Position numbers and translations under genes: made by a program
Source of the DNA: Planktosalinus sp963975935
GTDB taxonomy: Bacteria; Bacteroidota; Bacteroidia; Flavobacteriales; Flavobacteriaceae
Reading direction: 5' to 3'
DNA: 64,000 nucleotides
NCBI GenBank assembly: GCA_963975935.1
Contig: CAXBIQ010000010.1
Coordinates: forward strand, 1-64,000
Part shown: piece by piece, positions 1 to 8,412 of the stretch
Position numbering within the stretch: the stretch's first letter is position 1
How the letters are laid out: each line of letters starts with the position of its first letter
The notes under the pieces: generated by a model
The model's database searches: none
Seen by the model: the letters and a program-made list of their open reading frames with translations, nothing else
What the model was told of the DNA's origin: nothing

Positions 1-54
1 GTTTGCTTTCATATAAATTGACTTTAAGTGGTCAACCTATATCAGGGACGTACA

Positions 55-152
55 ATCGTCTATCGTCTCAAGTCTATCGTCTATTGTCTAAAATCTATCG
101 TCTACCGTCTATTGTCTCATGTCTCAAGTCTATCGTCTATTGTCTAAAATCA
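55..152. repeat. Heptanucleotide tandem repeat, locus A
   Basis: Fourteen consecutive 7-bp units can be read without a break, nearly all ending in TCT (for example ATCGTCT, CAAGTCT, ATTGTCT, AAAATCT). The first three or four bases of each unit vary and the TCT stays fixed. The array overlaps the 3' end of the MATE gene on the minus strand, so its last residues and stop codon are written in repeat sequence. Similar arrays lie at 10036-10119 and 60901-60942. Confidence 0.85.
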
Positions 153-1482
153 ACCTCTTCGTCAAAAAATTAAACCGCCAATACAACAACACCGTCGCCA
201 CCGTCAAGCCCGCAAACAAGCCCAGCCAGATGCCCATAGGCCCCAGCACATCCTCCCTGCTCAGGTAATAACACACCGGGAAGCCCACCAGCCAGTAAGC
301 AATAAAACAGATCCACGACGGGATTTTAACGTCCTGCAAGCCCCGCAACGCCCCCAGGAACACCACCTGTAAACCGTCACTCAGCTGGAAAATCGCCGCC
401 ACAATAAGCAGTGTGGAAGCAATTTGGATCACTTCGGCATTGTCGATATAGTAAGTGGGCAGGATATCTTTCGTTAAGATAAACATCAATGCAAAGATGG
501 CTTGTATCACCAGCACCATAAAGAAAATGGAAAAGGCAATGCGCCGCAGTTCGGTGAAGTTGCGTTTCCCTTTTTGGTTCCCCACCCTTATGGTGGCCGT
601 CACGCTAAAGCCCACGGCAATCATAAAGGTCATCGAAGCCAGGTTGAGCGCAATCTGGTTGGCTGCCTGTGCATTGGTGCCCAGCATTCCCGCCAGGAAA
701 ATGGATACCGTAAAGAGCGCCACTTCAAAAAACATCTGCAAAGCCGTGGGAAACCCCAGCCCAAAAAGCCGTTTAAATATGGACATATCGAGGTGCTCGC
801 GTTTGGACCACACAAAATAAGGCGCGAACTTCTTCTTGTTCTTTAGTATAAAATAGATAAAGCCCAGCATAAAAAAGCGCGATATCAGGGTGCCCAGAGC
901 AGCGCCTTCCAGCTCCAGCCGCGGGAAAATCCAGATACCGTAAATGAGCAAATAGTTAAAAAGCACATTGACCAGGTTTGCCAGTATGGTGGCATACATG
1001 GCATATTTGGTTTGCGAAAGCCCGTCTGCAAACTGCTTGAACCCCTGAAACAACATCAGCGAGATCATCGAGAACGCCACAATCTCGAGGTATGGAATGG
1101 CCAGATCCACAACTTCGGGCGGCTGATTGAGATGGTACAGCAAAGGCTTGATAAACAACAGCAGTATAAACAACAGCAGGCCGTTGATGCCACACAATAT
1201 CATCCCGTGATGGAAGAAACTGCGCCCGCTTTCGATATTGTTTTCACCATCAGCCTCTGCGATAAGCGGTGTGATCGCAAACGAAAACCCAATGCCTATG
1301 GACAGCGCGATAAAAATCAAACTGTTGCCCAGCGAAATGGCCGCCAGTTCGGCAGCACCCAGCTGGCCCACCATCAGGTTATCGACCAAGCCCACCATTA
1401 CATGCCCCAGCTGACCCAGCATCACCGGGTATGCCAGCCTGAGGTTATAACTGAATTCTTTGGTATATGCACTAAGGGGCAT
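130..1482 (-). CDS. MATE family multidrug/sodium exporter (NorM-like)
   Basis: This is an inner-membrane efflux protein of about 450 residues, the usual MATE length, with about 12 hydrophobic segments and the two-bundle internal repeat. The N-terminal part carries the family signature around PVMLGQLGHVMVGLVDNLMVG. MATE proteins expel cationic drugs or metabolites in exchange for Na+ or H+; the substrate cannot be read here. The ATG at 1482 is chosen over a GTG one codon upstream. The last few residues and the stop fall inside a heptanucleotide repeat array, so the C-terminus was probably shaped by repeat invasion. A second MATE gene at 21862-23283 is only distantly similar. Confidence 0.93.
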   Translation of the reverse strand: MPLSAYTKEFSYNLRLAYPVMLGQLGHVMVGLVDNLMVGQLGAAELAAISLGNSLIFIALSIGIGFSFAITPLIAEADGENNIESGRSFFHHGMILCGINGLLLFILLLFIKPLLYHLNQPPEVVDLAIPYLEIVAFSMISLMLFQGFKQFADGLSQTKYAMYATILANLVNVLFNYLLIYGIWIFPRLELEGAALGTLISRFFMLGFIYFILKNKKKFAPYFVWSKREHLDMSIFKRLFGLGFPTALQMFFEVALFTVSIFLAGMLGTNAQAANQIALNLASMTFMIAVGFSVTATIRVGNQKGKRNFTELRRIAFSIFFMVLVIQAIFALMFILTKDILPTYYIDNAEVIQIASTLLIVAAIFQLSDGLQVVFLGALRGLQDVKIPSWICFIAYWLVGFPVCYYLSREDVLGPMGIWLGLFAGLTVATVLLYWRFNFLTKRLILDNRR

Positions 1483-1711
1483 CACGACGGTCGCTAAAAT
1501 GAAAGGGGCAAAGTTAGGGGTATTTGAAGAATGTTTTGACGTGGGTGAGCAATATTTTTAATAAAGGAAGGCCTAAGAAAACGACTGCCAAGAGCTCAAA
1601 GCTCACAGCTATACCCTAACACCTTTCGCCCCCGCCCTCCATAATCCCGCCCTTTCCTTCTTCAAGCTTAAAAAGATTTAACAATCAGCCGCTTTAAATT
1701 ACCAGAAAATG

Positions 1712-1719
1712 TAAATTTG
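1712..1719 (+). promoter_or_regulatory. Bacteroidota -7 promoter box for the antiporter gene
   Basis: TAAATTTG fits the TAnnTTTG consensus 28 bp before the ATG at 1748. No clear TTG-type -33 element is visible at the expected spacing, so this is a moderate call. Confidence 0.45.
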
Positions 1720-1747
1720 TAACAATTGAACCCGGTAAAGGTAAAGC

Positions 1748-3229
1748 ATGAACATAACGATTGAAAACATACTCTTAGTTGGCTCTATTTTACTTTTTAT
1801 CAGCATCGTTGTTGGAAAGACCTCATATCGTTTTGGCGTGCCCACCTTGTTACTATTTTTGGCTGTGGGTATGCTTGCCGGGTCAGACGGTATTGCGGGA
1901 ATTCAATTTGACAGCCCAAAAGTCGCCCAACTCATCGGTATTATTTCACTCAACTTTATCTTGTTTTCAGGGGGTCTTGACACCAATTGGACCTCTGTAA
2001 AGCCCGTTCTTCGGGAAGGCCTTATGCTCTCAACCGTGGGCGTGTTGCTCACCGCCCTTTCATTGGGCACCTTTGTGTGGTTAGTGACAGACTTTACCAT
2101 TTATGAAAGTATGCTGCTGGGCTCTATTGTTTCATCAACAGATGCGGCAGCGGTATTCTCTATTTTACGCTCAAAAAGCCTCGCATTAAGGACCAATCTC
2201 AGGCCCACTTTGGAGCTTGAAAGCGGAAGTAACGACCCCATGGCCTATGTACTCACCATTGCCTTTTTGACCCTCGTGGTGCATCAGGATCAAAGCCTAG
2301 CATCCATCATCCCCATGTTCTTCCAGCAGATGATCGTGGGCGCCATTGCCGGGTTTGGTTTTGGAAGGCTCAGCAAAATCATCATCAATAAAATCAAACT
2401 CGACTTTGAAGGGCTCTACCCTGTTTTGGTCATTGCCCTTATGTTCATCACCTTCTCTGCAACAGACTTTGTGGGGGGCAACGGCTTTCTGGCCATTTAC
2501 ATTTGTGCGGTTTATTTGGGCAACCAAGACCTCATACACAAAAAAACCATCCTGAAAATGTTTGACGGTCTGGCCTGGTTAATGGAGATCGTGCTGTTCC
2601 TTACCCTGGGCTTGCTGGTGTTCCCTTCCCAAATCATCCCTTATATGGGCATTGGGTTGATCATTTCATTGTTCCTTATCGTGGTGGCCCGCCCTGTGGG
2701 TGTCTTTATAAGCCTTATGTTTTTTAAAATGAAATTGCGCAGGCGCTTTTACATATCTTGGGTGGGCTTGCGGGGTGCCGTGCCCATTGTGTTTGCTACT
2801 TATCCCCTTTTGGCTGGAATCGATAAGGCAAATATGATCTTCAATATTGTATTTTTTATTTCGGTAACTTCCATTCTCATACAAGGCACCACCTTATCTG
2901 TTGTAGCAAAATGGCTGAACGTGGCTATGCCCGAAAAATCAAAAAAAGTAACCGAAACAGACAAACTCATCCTCGATTTGCCCAAATCATCACTACAGGA
3001 GTTTGAAATCCTACCCGATTATTATGCCGTCAACAAAAGGATTGTCGATTTAAGATTCCCGCAATCGGCCTTTATCGTTATGATAAAACGGAATAATGAA
3101 TACCTACGCCCCGGCGGCTCTACAGTAATAAAATCAAAAGATGTACTCATGGTGCTTGCAGACAGCCAGGAAGATTTTGACAAAGTAAATAACTCGCTGT
3201 ACAGCCCCGGCAACCTTTCAAAATCATAA
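1748..3229 (+). CDS. K+/H+ antiporter, NhaP2/CvrA type
   Basis: A CPA1-family cation/proton antiporter of 493 residues. Residues of about 5-395 form roughly 12 membrane segments; the motif SSTDAAAVFS and the following ELESGSNDPMAY are the conserved ion-binding core of the family. Residues of about 405-485 form a soluble TrkA-C-like domain that usually senses nucleotides or other ligands. The combination of membrane core and single RCK-C domain is typical of CvrA/NhaP2, which expels K+ to adjust cell volume and pH. It ends 5 bp before a universal stress protein gene, so the two are probably co-transcribed. Confidence 0.92.
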   Translation: MNITIENILLVGSILLFISIVVGKTSYRFGVPTLLLFLAVGMLAGSDGIAGIQFDSPKVAQLIGIISLNFILFSGGLDTNWTSVKPVLREGLMLSTVGVLLTALSLGTFVWLVTDFTIYESMLLGSIVSSTDAAAVFSILRSKSLALRTNLRPTLELESGSNDPMAYVLTIAFLTLVVHQDQSLASIIPMFFQQMIVGAIAGFGFGRLSKIIINKIKLDFEGLYPVLVIALMFITFSATDFVGGNGFLAIYICAVYLGNQDLIHKKTILKMFDGLAWLMEIVLFLTLGLLVFPSQIIPYMGIGLIISLFLIVVARPVGVFISLMFFKMKLRRRFYISWVGLRGAVPIVFATYPLLAGIDKANMIFNIVFFISVTSILIQGTTLSVVAKWLNVAMPEKSKKVTETDKLILDLPKSSLQEFEILPDYYAVNKRIVDLRFPQSAFIVMIKRNNEYLRPGGSTVIKSKDVLMVLADSQEDFDKVNNSLYSPGNLSKS

Positions 3230-3234
3230 AAATT

Positions 3235-4053
3235 ATGAAAAAGCGCTTTGTCTTATTGATTGACTTTTCAGAATATTCAAACAACCTGATACACTATGCC
3301 TGTGACTGGAGCAAACAAGTAGATGCAGACCTGCTTTTAATGCATCAAACACACGTGCTTTCACCTGCCATTGCCCATAACAAACATAAACAGCAGATTT
3401 CACATGACGCAAACAAACAAGCTTTGCAAAAGTTAAAAACCCTCGCAGAAGATTTAATCCCAGAGACAATCAATGTTTCCTTTTCGGTGGAAGAAACCCG
3501 TTTGCAATATAGACTGGCACAATTGTCAACTACCCAATATGACAACCTTATTTTTGTGGGACTCAAAGAAAAACTAATCTTTGAAAAGCTGTTTATTGGC
3601 AGTATGACACTTCAGGTAATTGATAAAACAGAACATATTGTTGTTGCAATGCCCAAAGACATTTCCACCTTCTCACATGAAAGAATCTATGTGGCAGTTA
3701 CAGATAAACACCCAATAAACATTGATGAACTCAACAACTTCCTGAAGTGTATAGAAAATGAAAACACAATCATAACCTTTTTCTATTTGGCAAAACCCAA
3801 TGAAAAAACAAAGCAAATAGAAAACCAACTCAAAGAACTATCAGAAGCATATGCACACCGCTTCAATACCAGCTATGCCATTTATGAAGGCACCCGGCCT
3901 TTTGAGGATATCAAGAAGGTAATAAACAATACTATTGAAGAATTACTGGTCGTTCAAAGAGGCTCACGCCTTTTAACAGATAAACTATTCAGGAAGTTTT
4001 TAATTAACGATTTGGTATATGAAGGGCAAACACCGTTGATTGTCTTACCGTGA
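3235..4053 (+). CDS. Universal stress protein (two degenerate UspA domains)
   Basis: A cytoplasmic protein of 272 residues with two UspA-like halves. The first begins MKKRFVLLIDFSEYS, the classic Usp first strand. Neither half keeps the G-2x-G-9x-G(S/T) ATP-binding motif cleanly: the first has GLKEKLIFEKLFIGSMT and the second GSRLLTDKLFRKFL. Nucleotide binding is therefore doubtful. It follows the K+/H+ antiporter by 5 bp and may modulate it. A better-preserved tandem Usp lies at 52539-53369. Confidence 0.85.
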   Translation: MKKRFVLLIDFSEYSNNLIHYACDWSKQVDADLLLMHQTHVLSPAIAHNKHKQQISHDANKQALQKLKTLAEDLIPETINVSFSVEETRLQYRLAQLSTTQYDNLIFVGLKEKLIFEKLFIGSMTLQVIDKTEHIVVAMPKDISTFSHERIYVAVTDKHPINIDELNNFLKCIENENTIITFFYLAKPNEKTKQIENQLKELSEAYAHRFNTSYAIYEGTRPFEDIKKVINNTIEELLVVQRGSRLLTDKLFRKFLINDLVYEGQTPLIVLP

Positions 4054-4656
4054 TCCAGCTGATGTACTGAGAGTACCATACTAAAACCACCCCTGTCCAC
4101 CATAGGGAACCCCGGCAACCCCTCCCCTGAACCATACCCCCGTCAACCATACCCCGGCCACGACTCCCGCAACTAGTATTTTGGAATTTAGTACTTGTAA
4201 TTTGGAATTTCTTCACATGTACACAATTGTCCACAATTGTCCACAATTGTCCTGTTTTGTCCACAATTGTCCACAATTGTCACAAAACAGCATTTTTGAT
4301 AGGGTTTTCTCCCAGTTTTCTCCCAGTTTGGTTGCAGTGAGCTTTTTAAAAAAACGATTTTTAGGAACAAACCCCGAAGGAACCTGCAACCAAGGGGCAC
4401 TTTTGAAGCGCGTATGCCCGGGTTGTATGCCCCTGTATGCCCTACAATCGTTGCCTGTATGCGCTTGGATGTTATTTTATAGCGGGATGGGGAGCCGCGC
4501 AAAGGTGTGGTGGATTTTTAAAATAGTTTGGGTGATGGGGGTTTTTGGGGATTTGTGGTATATTTGGGTTTAAGGCACAGGTCAATATATCAAGTATAGC
4601 ATGATTGGTGAGTATGGGTGATTGATAAAGATTCAGTATTTAAAAGAGTTGCCAGT
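4054..4656. other. Gene-free, repeat-rich intergenic stretch
   Basis: No credible gene is seen in this 0.6 kb. It holds successive patches of different short repeats: CCATACCCC words at about 4130-4160, TTTGGAATTT words at 4180-4210, ten-bp ACAATTGT units at 4221-4280, an 11-bp duplication TCTCCCAGTTT at about 4308-4330, and GTATGCC words at about 4404-4460. Long open frames that cross it are explained by the repeats. Confidence 0.7.
4221..4280. repeat. Six 10-bp tandem units around ACAATTGT
   Basis: Six decamers lie in perfect register. Five contain the palindrome ACAATTGT, mostly as CCACAATTGT, and the fourth is a degenerate CCTGTTTTGT. Each unit is about one helical turn, so the palindromes face the same side of the DNA. 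Nothing recognisable is adjacent that explains it. Confidence 0.9.
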
Positions 4657-4950
4657 ATGTTTAAAATAGACACTTTGAGATTATTAAAAAACATTTTTTT
4701 ATTTCAGAAAAAGATATTCTTCATCTCATATATTATATCAATAGTAATCGGAATCTTATTTGGAGGTGAACCTCAAATAATTGGTTTAAGTTATTTATTT
4801 ATTGCACCTTTTAGCCACTTCTTTATTTATGAAATACAAAACAAAAATCAATACTACTATTACTATAACTTAGGGTTTAGCAATGTTATACTCTGGGTTT
4901 CCACATTTGTAATTGCTTTGGTTAATCTGCTGATACTAATTATAATATGA
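4657..4950 (+). CDS. Small membrane protein paired with an ABC ATPase
   Basis: About 98 residues from the ATG at 4657, or 110 if the in-frame GTG at 4618 is used. Three hydrophobic stretches are visible (roughly FFISYIISIVIGILFGG, IIGLSYLFIAPFSHFFIY and VILWVSTFVIALVNLLILIII), with a run of five tyrosines between the last two. No family is recognised. The stop overlaps the start of the ATPase gene by 4 bp (ATGA), so the two are translationally coupled and this is most likely a reduced permease partner. Both genes are visibly more AT-rich than their neighbours, which hints at transfer. Confidence 0.6.
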   Translation: MFKIDTLRLLKNIFLFQKKIFFISYIISIVIGILFGGEPQIIGLSYLFIAPFSHFFIYEIQNKNQYYYYYNLGFSNVILWVSTFVIALVNLLILIII

Positions 4951-5630
4951 ATAAGCTTCATATAGACAGCGTAACAAAATCATATAATAATAAAGTCATA
5001 TTAAGTGATGTTTTTATTTCATGTCAAAAAGAGGAAATTATAGGGTTAATTGGACGTAATGGTTCCGGAAAATCAACACTTCTAAAGATTGTGTTTGGAA
5101 CTGAGAAATCTGATTCCAAATTTGTCAAAATAGGAAATAAGGTAATACGAAATATATCTGATGGTAGAAACCTGATTAACTACTTACCACAAGATAATTT
5201 CTTGCCAAACAACATATCAATAAGGTCTTTGATAAATTTGTTTCTTGAGAAAGAAAATAGAAACTTATTGTTTGATAACGTGCATATTAAGCCATTATTA
5301 AATAAAAAGAATCAGGATTTGTCTGGTGGAGAAAAGAGAATTGTAGAAATTCTTTTAATTATCCATTCAAAGGCAGAATATATTCTACTTGATGAACCTT
5401 TTAATGGGGTGAGTCCCATTATCAGAGATTATATAATCGAGTATATTAAGTCCAATAAATCTTCAAAGGGTTATATTATTACTGACCACGACTACGAAAA
5501 TGTTATTAATTTAGCAGACCGTATTGTTTTCTTGCAGAACGGGTTTTTAAAAGAAATTAAAGACAAAAGTGAGTTGATTGAATTAGGATATTTAACAAGA
5601 ACTGCTTACGAGAATGTCTATATAAAATAG
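4947..5630 (+). CDS. ABC transporter ATP-binding protein
   Basis: A 227-residue ATPase subunit. Walker A GRNGSGKS is at residues 36-43, the signature LSGGE at 125-129, Walker B ends in D149-E150 and the switch histidine is H181. The Q-loop is in YLPQDNF near residue 82. The set is complete, so the protein should hydrolyse ATP. The partner is the short membrane protein that overlaps it upstream. The substrate is unknown. Codon choice is strongly A/T-ended compared with the genes on either side, consistent with recent acquisition. Confidence 0.88.
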   Translation: MNKLHIDSVTKSYNNKVILSDVFISCQKEEIIGLIGRNGSGKSTLLKIVFGTEKSDSKFVKIGNKVIRNISDGRNLINYLPQDNFLPNNISIRSLINLFLEKENRNLLFDNVHIKPLLNKKNQDLSGGEKRIVEILLIIHSKAEYILLDEPFNGVSPIIRDYIIEYIKSNKSSKGYIITDHDYENVINLADRIVFLQNGFLKEIKDKSELIELGYLTRTAYENVYIK

Positions 5631-5750
5631 CGAACTACGCACTAAAATGAAGGTTTAAACCAACTTCATTCCGGTTTCAACTGCACTGCAAAAACAGCTG
5701 GATAAGCATGGATAAACACAAAAGCTAAGTGTTTTGTTTCACAGTCCTCT

Positions 5751-5799
5751 TTTGTCATCCCGAATGAATGTGAGGGATCCCATCTGAGTAAGCACGCAC
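5751..5799. repeat. 49-bp dispersed repeat, copy 1
   Basis: Starts TTTGTCATCCCGAATGAATG and matches 6598-6646 with one mismatch. It is a direct repeat; the two copies flank the DUF1287 gene. The rest of the 5631-5926 gap holds nothing else recognisable. Confidence 0.9.
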
Positions 5800-5926
5800 T
5801 GCTGAGAAGTTCACTACCCCCAAAACCCCGCTTCACACTTTACGAATAACTCCATCACCCATACCTCCTTTGGCACTGCTTTTGTTGATGCTTCTTTAAC
5901 GAACAAACGACTAACGCCTTCTTATT

Positions 5927-6514
5927 ATGAGAAAAATACTGCTAATGCTTTTTGGGTTGCTGTTCCAAGCCGGGATTGCACAAACCACCGCTGAACAAAA
6001 GACCCTTGCCAAGCACGCTATCGCCCTGACGAAGCAACAGGTAACTTATGACCCGGCCTACTTTTCTATGGACTACCCCAATGGCGATGTGCCGGCAAAC
6101 ATTGGCGTATGCACAGATGTGGTCATCAGGGCTTACAGAAAAATGGGTATTGACCTGCAGAAAGAAGTACATGAAGATATGAAAGCACACTTTAGTGCCT
6201 ATCCCAAACTTTGGGGATTGACCTCTACAGATAAAAACATAGACCACAGACGTGTGCCCAATTTAATGACCTTTTTTGAACGGCACGGCACCTCGTTGCC
6301 CATTTCAGACCGCGCAAAAAACTACCTGCCCGGTGATATAGTATGCTGGAGTTTAGGGGGTGGGCTCACCCACATCGGCATTGTGGTTGATAAAAAATCA
6401 AATGACGGGAAGCGCAATTTGATCGTGCACAACATCGGCGGCGGTCAAGTACTTGCCGATTGCCTCTTTGAGTATAAAATCATTGGGCATTACCGGTATG
6501 CTATGGGTAATTAG
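5927..6514 (+). CDS. DUF1287 family secreted NlpC/P60-like protein
   Basis: 195 residues with a Sec signal peptide ending near residue 18 (LLFQAGIAQ). The body matches DUF1287 in length and motifs: GVCTDVVIRAYR with C62, a D-H-R-x-V-P-N segment near residue 106, GDIVCW at about 136-141 and LTHIGIVVD with H149. A later VHNIGGG (H168) completes the family pattern. The fold is related to NlpC/P60 cysteine peptidases, with C62 and H149 as the likely catalytic pair; a cell-wall or amide substrate is plausible but unproven. It stands alone between two copies of the 49-bp repeat. Confidence 0.85.
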   Translation: MRKILLMLFGLLFQAGIAQTTAEQKTLAKHAIALTKQQVTYDPAYFSMDYPNGDVPANIGVCTDVVIRAYRKMGIDLQKEVHEDMKAHFSAYPKLWGLTSTDKNIDHRRVPNLMTFFERHGTSLPISDRAKNYLPGDIVCWSLGGGLTHIGIVVDKKSNDGKRNLIVHNIGGGQVLADCLFEYKIIGHYRYAMGN

Positions 6515-6544
6515 TTTAGGCGTGAGTAACTTTGCGTGAGCAGC

Positions 6545-6584
6545 AGGATGAGATTCCTCGTCGCTATCGCTCCCACGGAATGAC
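6545..6584. repeat. Inverted relative of the GTCAT-CCG repeat
   Basis: Read on the minus strand it begins GTCATTCCGTGGGAGCG and ends in GGAATCTCATCCT, sharing the GTCAT(T/C)CCG start and the ATC-rich end of the 49-bp repeat that follows 13 bp later. The two together form an imperfect inverted pair 3' of the DUF1287 gene. Confidence 0.65.
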
Positions 6585-6597
6585 AAACCCATTAACA

Positions 6598-6646
6598 TTT
6601 GTCATCCCGAACGAATGTGAGGGATCCCATCTGAGTAAGCACGCAC
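6598..6646. repeat. 49-bp dispersed repeat, copy 2
   Basis: Identical to 5751-5799 except for one T/C difference in the CCGAAYGAATG part, and in the same orientation. No coding role is seen. Confidence 0.9.
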
Positions 6647-6744
6647 AGTTGAGTGCAAGATGAGGGAAATGAAGGACCGTGCTCTCACTTTGATTGACGG
6701 GATTAGCTACGCTGAATCTTCGATTTCCCACCTGTGCGGGTATT

Positions 6745-8286
6745 TTACAACGGAATATTCCCGTGCTTTCTGTCCGGACGGTTCACTGTTTTGCTTTCCA
6801 GGAGGCTAAAGGCTTTCAACAGTTTCCTGCGGGTGTCGCGGGGCATAATGACCTCATCGATGAATCCGCGTTGGGCGGCTTCAAAGGGGGTAGCGAACTT
6901 CTCGGCATACTCGGCTTCTTTTTCTTTGAGCTTGGCTTCGGGGTCATCGGCCTTTTGGATTTCTTTCCTAAAGATGATTTCACTGGCACCCTTGGCGCCC
7001 ATCACCGCGATTTCGGCAGTGGGCCAGGCATAGTTAAAGTCGGCACCAATGTGTTTGGAGTTCATCACGTCATAAGCACCGCCGTATGCTTTTCGGGTAA
7101 TCACCGTGACACGCGGCACGGTGGCTTCGCTTAACGCGTAAAGTAGTTTGGCACCATGCAAGATGATACCGTTCCACTCCTGGTCGGTTCCGGGAAGGAA
7201 ACCGGGCACATCCACCAATACCAATAACGGAATGTTGAAACAGTCGCAAAAACGGGTAAAGCGGGCTGCCTTCTTGGAGGCTTCCACGTCCAGCACGCCT
7301 GCAAGGCTCATCGGCTGATTGGCGACAATGCCAATGCTCCTTCCGCCCAAACGGGCAAAGCCCACCAGAATGTTGTCTGCATAATCCTTATGGATTTCAA
7401 AAAAGCTGTCGGTATCGATAATGCCCTTGATCACGGCGTGCATGTCATAAGGCTTGTTCGAACTGTCCGGCACAATGCTTTCCAGTTCGTCACGGTATTC
7501 TTCAGCGGGTATAAAAGGCAGTTTTGCCGTGGTTTCTTTGTTGTTCTGCGGGAGATAGCTCAGCAGCTTTTTAACGTCTTCCAGACAAGCTATATCACTC
7601 ACCGAAGTCACGTGCGTCACACCCGATTTGGTGGCGTGGGTACTCGCCCCGCCCAGTTCTTCTGATGTGACATTCTCATTGGTCACGGTTTTCACCACAT
7701 TGGGCCCCGTAACAAACATATAGCTGGTGTCTTGTACCATCAGGGTAAAATCGGTCATCGCGGGTGAATACACCGCCCCACCGGCACAGGGTCCCATAAT
7801 GGCAGACAATTGCGGGATCACCCCTGATGCCTGCACATTGCGGTAAAAGATATCGGCATAACCACCCAGCGACCGCACACCTTCCTGTATGCGCGCACCC
7901 CCGGAGTCGTTAAGACCGATCATGGGCACACCCAACTTCACGGCCAGGTCCATCGTTTTGCAGATTTTCTCGGCATGGGTTTCTGAGAGTGCGCCGCCAA
8001 ACACGGTAAAGTCCTGTGCAAACACACACACGGGACGGCCGTTGATGGTGCCGTAACCGGTCACCACCCCGTCGCCATAGTATTTCTCCTTGTCCATACC
8101 AAAGTCGGTTGTGCGGTGCGTCACCAGGATGCCTATTTCCTCAAAGGAACCCTCATCCATCAGGTACTCCACACGCTCACGGGCGGTGAGCTTTTTCTTT
8201 TCGTGTTGCTTGTCAATGCGTTGCTGCCCGCCACCCAATTTGGCGAGGGCTATCTTTTCCTGTAATTTTTTTGTGTTGTCGCTCAT
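6745..8286 (-). CDS. Acyl-CoA (propionyl-CoA) carboxylase, carboxyltransferase subunit
   Basis: 513 residues from the ATG at 8286, which fits the family better than an upstream in-frame start whose extra residues come from repeat DNA. It has the two crotonase-like carboxyltransferase halves: GLNDSGGARIQEG and GPCAGGAVYSPA in the first, PGFLPGTDQE and GGAYDVMNSKH in the second. The aspartate in GGAYDVM corresponds to the position that favours propionyl-CoA over acetyl-CoA in studied actinobacterial homologues. With the biotin carboxylase and biotin carrier upstream it forms a three-gene minus-strand operon, and the methylmalonyl-CoA mutase genes at 29-33 kb supply the next step. Confidence 0.93.
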   Translation of the reverse strand: MSDNTKKLQEKIALAKLGGGQQRIDKQHEKKKLTARERVEYLMDEGSFEEIGILVTHRTTDFGMDKEKYYGDGVVTGYGTINGRPVCVFAQDFTVFGGALSETHAEKICKTMDLAVKLGVPMIGLNDSGGARIQEGVRSLGGYADIFYRNVQASGVIPQLSAIMGPCAGGAVYSPAMTDFTLMVQDTSYMFVTGPNVVKTVTNENVTSEELGGASTHATKSGVTHVTSVSDIACLEDVKKLLSYLPQNNKETTAKLPFIPAEEYRDELESIVPDSSNKPYDMHAVIKGIIDTDSFFEIHKDYADNILVGFARLGGRSIGIVANQPMSLAGVLDVEASKKAARFTRFCDCFNIPLLVLVDVPGFLPGTDQEWNGIILHGAKLLYALSEATVPRVTVITRKAYGGAYDVMNSKHIGADFNYAWPTAEIAVMGAKGASEIIFRKEIQKADDPEAKLKEKEAEYAEKFATPFEAAQRGFIDEVIMPRDTRRKLLKAFSLLESKTVNRPDRKHGNIPL

Positions 8287-8341
8287 ATCATTTACCCGCA
8301 AAGGCGGAATGTCATGCCCACGCAAGTGGGCATCTCGTTAA
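8287..8341 (-). repeat. Double-hairpin element abutting the carboxyltransferase start
   Basis: Contains two short stems, CCGC-AAAG-GCGG and GCCCAC-GCAA-GTGGGC, directly upstream of the ATG at 8286. A related element sits in the same place before the biotin carboxylase gene. The transcript would begin its coding region right after a hairpin, so an effect on translation is possible. Confidence 0.75.
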
Positions 8342-8412
8342 TTTTATTATCAATCTTATTCCATTATCAAATATCTCATTTTACCACTAAGGCACAAAGA
8401 CACTAAGGTTCA

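Noticed and set aside
1012..1497. Plus-strand open frames over the MATE and carboxylase genes
   Set aside because: They are antisense shadows of strongly supported genes, with no family pattern.
4221..4280. CCACAATTGT units as DnaA boxes of an origin
   Set aside because: They lack the TTATCCACA consensus, and no dnaA, parAB or AT-rich unwinding element is adjacent.
4181..4573. Open frames of 100-130 residues across the 4.2-4.5 kb repeats
   Set aside because: Both strands give such frames because of the repeats; composition is not protein-like and no family pattern is seen.
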